DNA from: an uncultured Prevotella sp.
Lineage (GTDB): Bacteria; Bacteroidota; Bacteroidia; Bacteroidales; Bacteroidaceae
Direction: 5' to 3'
DNA: 11,214 nt
NCBI GenBank assembly: GCA_934190685.1
Contig: CAKPTK010000075.1
Location: 1 to 11,214 of the forward strand
The notes under the pieces are model-generated. The model had not been told where the DNA came from. It saw only the letters and a program-made list of their open reading frames with translations, and did not search any database. The first letter of the stretch is position 1, and every line of letters begins with the position of its first letter. This document shows positions 6,963 to 11,214 of this stretch, piece by piece. The position numbers and the translations under genes are program-made.

Positions 6963-7262
6963 TTATGCCAATGTAATCAATTTGCCGTCGTCCTTGATTT
7001 TGCCTTCCTTGAACAACCAGCCCATACCGAGAAGCACCTCTTCTTCGCTGATCTTTGCCTCTTTGGCAATCTCAGCCACACTGAGGGCCTTTCCTGCTGT
7101 AGACAATGCCTGATAAACATCACCTGCTCTGAAACCTACGTTCACTCCATCCACAGCGATTTCAGCTTTCTTTGCTGAAGCTTTTCTTGTCGTTGTCTTG
7201 GTTGCTGCCTTCTTTGGAGCTGCAGCTGTTGCCTTCTTTACTGTCGTTTTCTTTTCTACCAT
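6963..7262 (-). CDS. Winged-helix protein (DUF2582-like) with histone-like Lys/Ala-rich tail
   Basis: This 99-residue protein has two parts. Residues 1-33 are low-complexity Lys/Ala/Thr (11 basic residues, as in 'KKATAAAPKKAATK') and resemble the tails of bacterial histone H1-like proteins. Residues about 40-98 form a compact winged helix ('VGFRAGDVYQALST', 'LSVAEIAKEAKISEEEV', 'LGMGWLFKEGKI') matching my recollection of the DUF2582 winged-helix family common in Bacteroidetes. The tail suggests electrostatic nucleic-acid binding, while the domain suggests DNA or protein contacts; neither is proven. The gene has a consensus promoter (7314-7345), a short leader with a small dyad, and its own terminator (6906-6939), so it is probably a strongly expressed single-gene unit. 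The start ATG at 7262 is the only reasonable one. Confidence 0.88.
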   Translation of the reverse strand: MVEKKTTVKKATAAAPKKAATKTTTRKASAKKAEIAVDGVNVGFRAGDVYQALSTAGKALSVAEIAKEAKISEEEVLLGMGWLFKEGKIKDDGKLITLA

Positions 7263-7292
7263 AATCTATAAAGTTTAATATTATAAATATCT

Positions 7293-7309
7293 ATAATCAT
7301 GTAGATTAT
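7293..7309. repeat. Short AT-rich dyad near the transcription start of the DUF2582-like gene
   Basis: ATAATC (7293-7298) and GATTAT (7304-7309) form a 6-bp inverted repeat with a 5-nt centre. It lies at or just after the predicted transcription start of the gene at 7262. It could be an operator half-site pair or a weak leader hairpin. It is short and AT-rich, so chance is possible. Confidence 0.3.
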
Positions 7310-7313
7310 GTTG

Positions 7314-7345
7314 CAAAAGTAATCGTTTTAAGCGGAAAGAACAAA
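7314..7345 (-). promoter_or_regulatory. Consensus Bacteroidetes promoter for the DUF2582-like gene
   Basis: On the minus strand TTTG (7342-7345) lies 20 bp upstream of TACTTTTG (7314-7321), a full match to TTTG-N19-21-TAnnTTTG. The -33 box lies inside the T-run of the aspS terminator. The predicted leader is about 45 nt. Confidence 0.75.
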
Positions 7346-7391
7346 AAAAAAGTTACAAGAATATGGTTATTGTGCCATATCCTTGCAACTT
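7343..7391 (-). terminator. Strong rho-independent terminator of aspS
   Basis: The minus-strand arms AAGTTGCAAGGATATGG (7391-7375) and CCATATTCTTGTAACTT (7366-7350) pair over 17 bp with two G-U pairs and an 8-nt loop. They run into nine consecutive T's (7351-7343). It lies 38 bp after the aspS stop codon. A second small hairpin (CTTGAC/GTCAAG, 7403-7418) sits between the stop and this terminator. Confidence 0.9.
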
Positions 7392-7429
7392 CTTTATATT
7401 TTCTTGACATACGTCAAGCTATCATTCGG

Positions 7430-9190
7430 TTATTCTTGTTTCAAATTCACTTTAAGGTGGAGTTCATCCAACTGCTTCTGATCCAGTTCGCTTGGAGCGT
7501 CAAGCATCACGTCACGGCCACTGTTATTCTTCGGGAAAGCGATGCAGTCACGGATGGAATCAAGTCCTGCAAGGATGGAAACGAAGCGGTCCAAACCGAA
7601 GGCCAAACCTGCGTGTGGAGGTGCTCCATATTTGAAGGCATTGATGAGGAAGCCGAACTGTGCCTCGGCACGCTCCTTGGTAAAGCCCAAAATCTTGAAC
7701 ATCTTCTCCTGCAACTGGCAGTCGTGAATACGGAGGCTACCGCCACCAACTTCCACGCCATTGCAGACAAAGTCGTAGGCCTTGGCTCTCACACGCTCAG
7801 GATGTTCCTCAAGCAATGGGATGTCGTCGGGATTCGGCATTGTGAACGGATGGTGGGTGGACATCAAGCGTTGTTCCTCATCGCTCCATTCGAACAATGG
7901 GAAGTCGATAATCCACAGACAACAGAACTTGTTCTTGTCGCGTAGTCCGAGACGGTCGCCCATCTCCAAACGCAGAGAGCAGAGCTGCACACGTGTCTTG
8001 TTGGCATTGTCACCACTGAGAATCAGTACGAGGTCTCCGTCCTTGGCACCCATTTTCTCTTTTACCTCCTGAAGAGCTGCGGCATCATAGAACTTGTCCA
8101 CGCTCGACTTCACTGTGCCATCCTCATTGTATTTGATATATACCAAACCTTTGGCGCCCACCTGCGGTTTCTTCACGAAGTCGGTCAGTTGGTCAAGCTG
8201 CTTGCGGGTGTAGTTGGCGCAACCCGGCACACAGATACCGCCGATATACTCCGCATTGTCGAATACGGAGAATGTGCCTTTCTTCAGCACATCCATCAGT
8301 TCAACGAACTCCATTCCGAAGCGGAGATCCGGCTTGTCGGAACCGAAACGGCGCATGGCCTCGTGCCAAGTCATCTGCTGCAACTTGGCAGGCAATTCCA
8401 CACCACGGATTTCCTTGAACAGATGGCGCGCCATGTCCTCAAAGAGGTTGATGACATCATCTTGATCAACAAAACTCATCTCGCAGTCGATTTGTGTGAA
8501 CTCCGGCTGACGATCGGCACGCAAGTCCTCGTCACGGAAGCACTTGGCTATTTGGAAATAACGGTCAAAACCAGACACCATAAGCAACTGCTTCAAGGTC
8601 TGAGGACTCTGTGGCAAGGCATAGAACTGACCTGGATTCATACGGGAAGGCACCACGAAGTCGCGTGCGCCCTCTGGTGTAGAACCGATAAGCACTGGTG
8701 TTTCCACCTCAATAAACTGCTTAGAATCGAGGAAGTTGCGAATCAAGATAGTCATACGATGACGCAACTCCAAATTCTTTCTCACCATCGGACGGCGCAA
8801 GTCAAGATATCTATATTTCATGCGGATATCGTCGCCACCGTCTGTGTTGTCTTCAATGGTAAACGGAGGAGTAAGACTTGGGCTAAGCACATTGAGTTTC
8901 TTAGCGATTATTTCGATTTCTCCTGTAGGGAGATTGGGGTTCTTGCTTTCACGTTCGTTTACAACACCTTCCACCTGAATGCAGTATTCACGGCCAAGGT
9001 GATTGGCTTGGTCGCACAGGTCTTTGTCTTCAGCCTCATTAAACACGAGCTGAGTGATACCATAGCGGTCACGCAGGTCGACAAAGGTCATACCACCCAT
9101 CTTGCGAGTGCGCTGCACCCATCCGGCAAGAGTCACGTCCTTGCCTTTATCAGAGAGACGAAGCTCTCCACAAGTCTTTGTCCTGTACAT
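7430..9190 (-). CDS. aspS: Aspartate--tRNA ligase
   Basis: This 586-residue class II synthetase charges tRNA-Asp with aspartate. It has the N-terminal OB-fold anticodon-binding domain (about 15-105, '[20 protein letters not shown]'). Class II motif 1 is around 160-182 ('[18 protein letters not shown]'), motif 2 is '[19 protein letters not shown]' (217-235) and motif 3 is '[15 protein letters not shown]' (522-536). The bacterial GAD-type insertion lies at about 285-420. Length is normal for bacterial AspRS (about 590). At residue 31, where non-discriminating enzymes tend to carry His, this protein has Met. That hints at a discriminating AspRS, but it is weak evidence. The gene has its own consensus promoter (9223-9253) and a strong terminator, so it is probably monocistronic. 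Confidence 0.98.
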   Translation of the reverse strand: MYRTKTCGELRLSDKGKDVTLAGWVQRTRKMGGMTFVDLRDRYGITQLVFNEAEDKDLCDQANHLGREYCIQVEGVVNERESKNPNLPTGEIEIIAKKLNVLSPSLTPPFTIEDNTDGGDDIRMKYRYLDLRRPMVRKNLELRHRMTILIRNFLDSKQFIEVETPVLIGSTPEGARDFVVPSRMNPGQFYALPQSPQTLKQLLMVSGFDRYFQIAKCFRDEDLRADRQPEFTQIDCEMSFVDQDDVINLFEDMARHLFKEIRGVELPAKLQQMTWHEAMRRFGSDKPDLRFGMEFVELMDVLKKGTFSVFDNAEYIGGICVPGCANYTRKQLDQLTDFVKKPQVGAKGLVYIKYNEDGTVKSSVDKFYDAAALQEVKEKMGAKDGDLVLILSGDNANKTRVQLCSLRLEMGDRLGLRDKNKFCCLWIIDFPLFEWSDEEQRLMSTHHPFTMPNPDDIPLLEEHPERVRAKAYDFVCNGVEVGGGSLRIHDCQLQEKMFKILGFTKERAEAQFGFLINAFKYGAPPHAGLAFGLDRFVSILAGLDSIRDCIAFPKNNSGRDVMLDAPSELDQKQLDELHLKVNLKQE

Positions 9191-9222
9191 ATAAATATAT
9201 TATATTATGATTTTTCAAGTTG

Positions 9223-9253
9223 CAAAGGTATATCTTTTCTCTTGAACTACAAA
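9223..9253 (-). promoter_or_regulatory. Consensus Bacteroidetes promoter for aspS
   Basis: On the minus strand TTTG (9250-9253) lies 19 bp upstream of TACCTTTG (9223-9230), matching TTTG-N19-21-TAnnTTTG exactly. The predicted leader before the aspS ATG (9190) is about 25-30 nt and AT-rich. Confidence 0.75.
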
Positions 9254-9345
9254 AACTATCCCATAGGAAAATCATACATTCTTGCTTGTGCATCTTATAT
9301 AATAAGGTACAGAACATCTTCATGGAGAAAAGAAGAAAAGCAAAA

Positions 9346-9370
9346 CCCCGTTGCTTGGACAGCAACGGGG
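9346..9370 (-). terminator. Rho-independent terminator of the GH95 gene
   Basis: A perfect 10-bp GC-rich inverted repeat (CCCCGTTGCT at 9346-9355, AGCAACGGGG at 9361-9370) has a 5-nt loop. On the minus strand it is followed by TTTTGCTTTTCTTCTTTTC, a T-rich tail. It lies 44 bp after the GH95 stop codon and separates that gene from the aspS promoter. Confidence 0.88.
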
Positions 9371-9414
9371 CAAATATTGCGAACTATTAATGTTCTACTT
9401 TCTTCCGACCTTGA

Positions 9415-11214
9415 CTATTTCATATATTTCTTTCCATTGTGGATGACAATGCCGTGATAGGCGTCATTGACACGTTGTCCACCGACATTGTAACAGTCAC
9501 CATCCTCTATTTTCTGACAGGCTACATTGTCCACCGTCTCTATGCCGGTGGCACCTGCTCCCACCAAGGTGATTTCCTCACCGGCTGTGGTCTGGATGTC
9601 ATAGAGATAGGTCTTGGCCAAAGTGGTGGCAGGAATCTTGCTCTTGTCTTTCACTATAGGATTCGGAGTGCCGTAAGGCTGCATGAGCACATTGGTGTTC
9701 TCGCCTTTAGCTTCAGCAAGTGCCGATCCGTCAGCTTTTGTCAAGGCTGTGGCTGTGCGCAAGCGGAGGTTACCACCGAGAGTGGACTTCACTTTCAACG
9801 ACACAACCTTGCCGTTCTGCCATGTCAAGTCTGTGACAACGAAACCTCCACGTGAACGGAGACCTTTCACCTCGCCCCCGCTTTTCCAATCAGACGGAAG
9901 GGCGGGCAGTACATGGAGGAAGCCGGCATGTGACTGCACAAGCATTTCGGCGATGGCTGCAGTAGCGCCGAAGTTACCGTCAATCTGGAATGGTGGATGT
10001 GCGTCAAACATATTGGCGTAAGAACCTCCGTCGGAAGAAGAGATGGTCACGTTGGGATCAAGCAGAACAAGTTGATTCTTGAGAATCTTCATGGCATGGT
10101 CGCCGTCGAGCATACGTGCCCACTGAGCCTCTTTCCACCCCATAGACCATCCACGGGCCGCATCTCCACGACCGACAAGACTTTTGTGAACAGCTTGATA
10201 GAGAGTTGGATTCTCATAGGGTGAAACTTGGTTGCCTGGATAGGCACCCCAAAGATGAGAGAGGTGACGGTGGGAAGAGGTTTCCTTGTCCCAATCTTCC
10301 TGCCATTCCTGCACCTGTCCGTATTTGCCCACCTTCCATGGTGTGATTTTTGCCTTCAAGGCATCGAGTGCGTCGGCAAAGTCTGTATCCTTGCCGAGAG
10401 CCCGCGCTGCAAGAGCAGTATTCTTCAGCAGATCATAGACCATTTGATTGTCCATGGCGATGCCGCCGAAGAGAGCGATATTGGCAGTTGTGCCGTCACT
10501 CTTGGTATAGGTGCCGATGCCCGGATGGTTCTCCGGCGAATTGCTCGGGCACACCACCATATAACCTGTGTTCGGATCTTTCACCAGGAAGTCTTGGAAG
10601 AATTCTGCCGCCCCCTTGAGCACAGGATAGATGTCAGCCAAATATTGTTTGTCGCCAGAGAAGAGGTAGCGTTCCCATAAATGGGAGCAAAACCAAGCGT
10701 TGCAGGTAGGCCATACGCCGACGGTTCCATTGTCCACAGCACCCGTAGTGCGCCAAATGTCTGTGTTGTGGTGGAGCACCCATCCACGAGCGCCATACAT
10801 TTTCCCTGCGGTTTCGGCACCTGTGACGCTAACGTCCTTCACCAGATTGACGAAAGGCTCGTGGCACTCTGCAAGGTTGGTCACCTCGGCGGGCCAATAG
10901 TTCATTTCCACATTGACATTAGAGGTGTACTTGGAGTCCCATGCGGGATACTGACGGGCATCAGGATTCCAAATGCCCTGCAAGTTGGCAGGTTGTGTGC
11001 CGGGCTGTGAAGAGGAGATGAGCAGATAGCGGCCAAATTGGAAATAGTTGGCGGCAAGTTGTGGGTCAACTACCTTGTGAAACTCCTTGATTCGGGTTTC
11101 CGTATCCTTGGCTTCCTGAGTTGCGTTGCCTGTCAACTCAAGGTCCACTCTGTCAAACTGGTCTTTATACACCTTCTCATGATCGGCAAGTGTGGTTGCA
11201 TAGTCCTTAGCCTT
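9415..11214 (-). CDS. Glycoside hydrolase family 95, probable alpha-L-fucosidase (3' part)
   Basis: The frame is open to the right edge (599 codons before the stop), so the start and roughly the first 200 residues are missing. Family blocks seen include '[27 protein letters not shown]', given in two pieces: '[13 protein letters not shown]' and '[13 protein letters not shown]'. Others are '[12 protein letters not shown]', '[11 protein letters not shown]', 'CPSNSPEN', '[13 protein letters not shown]' and '[16 protein letters not shown]'. By analogy with Bifidobacterium AfcA, the two Asn of 'NVNVEM' (fragment residues 99 and 101) and the Asp of 'QIDGNFG' (412) act on water, and the Glu of 'NSPEN' (228) is the general acid; all are present. 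GH95 enzymes invert alpha-1,2-fucosyl linkages of host or plant glycans; some prefer L-galactose, which I cannot exclude. The C-terminus ('YNVGGQRV...[12 protein letters not shown]') resembles the short tail on many secreted Prevotella proteins. The signal peptide would lie outside the window. Confidence 0.92.
   Translation of the reverse strand, partial: KAKDYATTLADHEKVYKDQFDRVDLELTGNATQEAKDTETRIKEFHKVVDPQLAANYFQFGRYLLISSSQPGTQPANLQGIWNPDARQYPAWDSKYTSNVNVEMNYWPAEVTNLAECHEPFVNLVKDVSVTGAETAGKMYGARGWVLHHNTDIWRTTGAVDNGTVGVWPTCNAWFCSHLWERYLFSGDKQYLADIYPVLKGAAEFFQDFLVKDPNTGYMVVCPSNSPENHPGIGTYTKSDGTTANIALFGGIAMDNQMVYDLLKNTALAARALGKDTDFADALDALKAKITPWKVGKYGQVQEWQEDWDKETSSHRHLSHLWGAYPGNQVSPYENPTLYQAVHKSLVGRGDAARGWSMGWKEAQWARMLDGDHAMKILKNQLVLLDPNVTISSSDGGSYANMFDAHPPFQIDGNFGATAAIAEMLVQSHAGFLHVLPALPSDWKSGGEVKGLRSRGGFVVTDLTWQNGKVVSLKVKSTLGGNLRLRTATALTKADGSALAEAKGENTNVLMQPYGTPNPIVKDKSKIPATTLAKTYLYDIQTTAGEEITLVGAGATGIETVDNVACQKIEDGDCYNVGGQRVNDAYHGIVIHNGKKYMK

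Noticed and set aside
9150..9365. Minus-strand 71-codon open frame covering the aspS leader
   Set aside because: It spans the aspS promoter and overlaps the aspS start and the GH95 terminator region; its composition (Cys, Phe, Lys, Ile rich) reflects AT-rich intergenic DNA.
8189..9457. Long open frame on the plus strand (422 codons) opposite aspS
   Set aside because: It runs antisense through aspS, across the aspS promoter and into the end of the GH95 gene; the product has no recognisable domain and no promoter. It is an open-frame shadow of a conserved gene.
11170..11172. GTG as the start of the GH95 gene
   Set aside because: The frame continues open upstream to the window edge with plausible GH95 sequence ('[15 protein letters not shown]'), so the gene is truncated by the window rather than starting here.

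Overview
The window looks like chromosomal DNA of a gut or oral Bacteroidales bacterium, most likely Prevotella/Segatella or a close relative. Three things point there. Promoters fit the Bacteroidetes primary-sigma pattern (TTTG, 19-21 bp, TAnnTTTG). Start codons are preceded by A-rich sequence rather than strong Shine-Dalgarno motifs. The protein versions are Bacteroidales-like: a roughly 366-residue GDP-fucose synthase, a single-domain mannose-1-phosphate guanylyltransferase, and a GH95 enzyme with a 'GxRV...GIVIxNGKKY' tail. The genus is an inference. I see no tRNA, rRNA, CRISPR array, insertion sequence or phage gene.

Layout. Nine genes are present and all but one lie on the minus strand. 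At the left edge is the 5' half of an MltG-type endolytic murein transglycosylase (1-573). It is divergent from a phosphoglycolate-phosphatase-like HAD hydrolase (709-1365, plus strand). The HAD gene converges on a three-gene cluster read leftwards: manC (4783-3716), gmd (3651-2566) and fcl (2552-1452). This cluster makes GDP-L-fucose from mannose-1-phosphate. It ends at a perfect 12-bp stem-loop (1410-1447). Upstream of it is an FGGY kinase of the xylulokinase type (6465-4972), separated by a 15-bp-stem bidirectional terminator and a promoter-like element. Next come two short winged-helix proteins, 6903-6571 and 7262-6963; the second has a lysine/alanine-rich histone-like tail. Then come aspS (9190-7430) and, at the right edge, the 3' part of a GH95 alpha-L-fucosidase-like glycosidase (11214-9415).

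How the genes relate. manC-gmd-fcl form one biosynthetic unit whose product, GDP-fucose, would feed fucosylated surface glycans or glycoproteins. The GH95 enzyme would release terminal fucose from host or plant glycans outside the cytoplasm. It lies about 4.6 kb away with its own terminator, so a functional link to the GDP-fucose genes is only suggestive. mltG, the HAD phosphatase and aspS are housekeeping genes.

The most notable non-coding features are tightly packed terminator and promoter elements. The aspS terminator U-tract doubles as the -33 region of the next promoter. A strong terminator-like hairpin ends two bases before the start codon of the small winged-helix gene 6903-6571. A hairpin places the manC stop codon in its loop. 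No gene-free stretch exceeds 300 bp; the longest (9191-9414) holds the GH95 terminator and the aspS promoter. I did not find a convincing wholly new system here.
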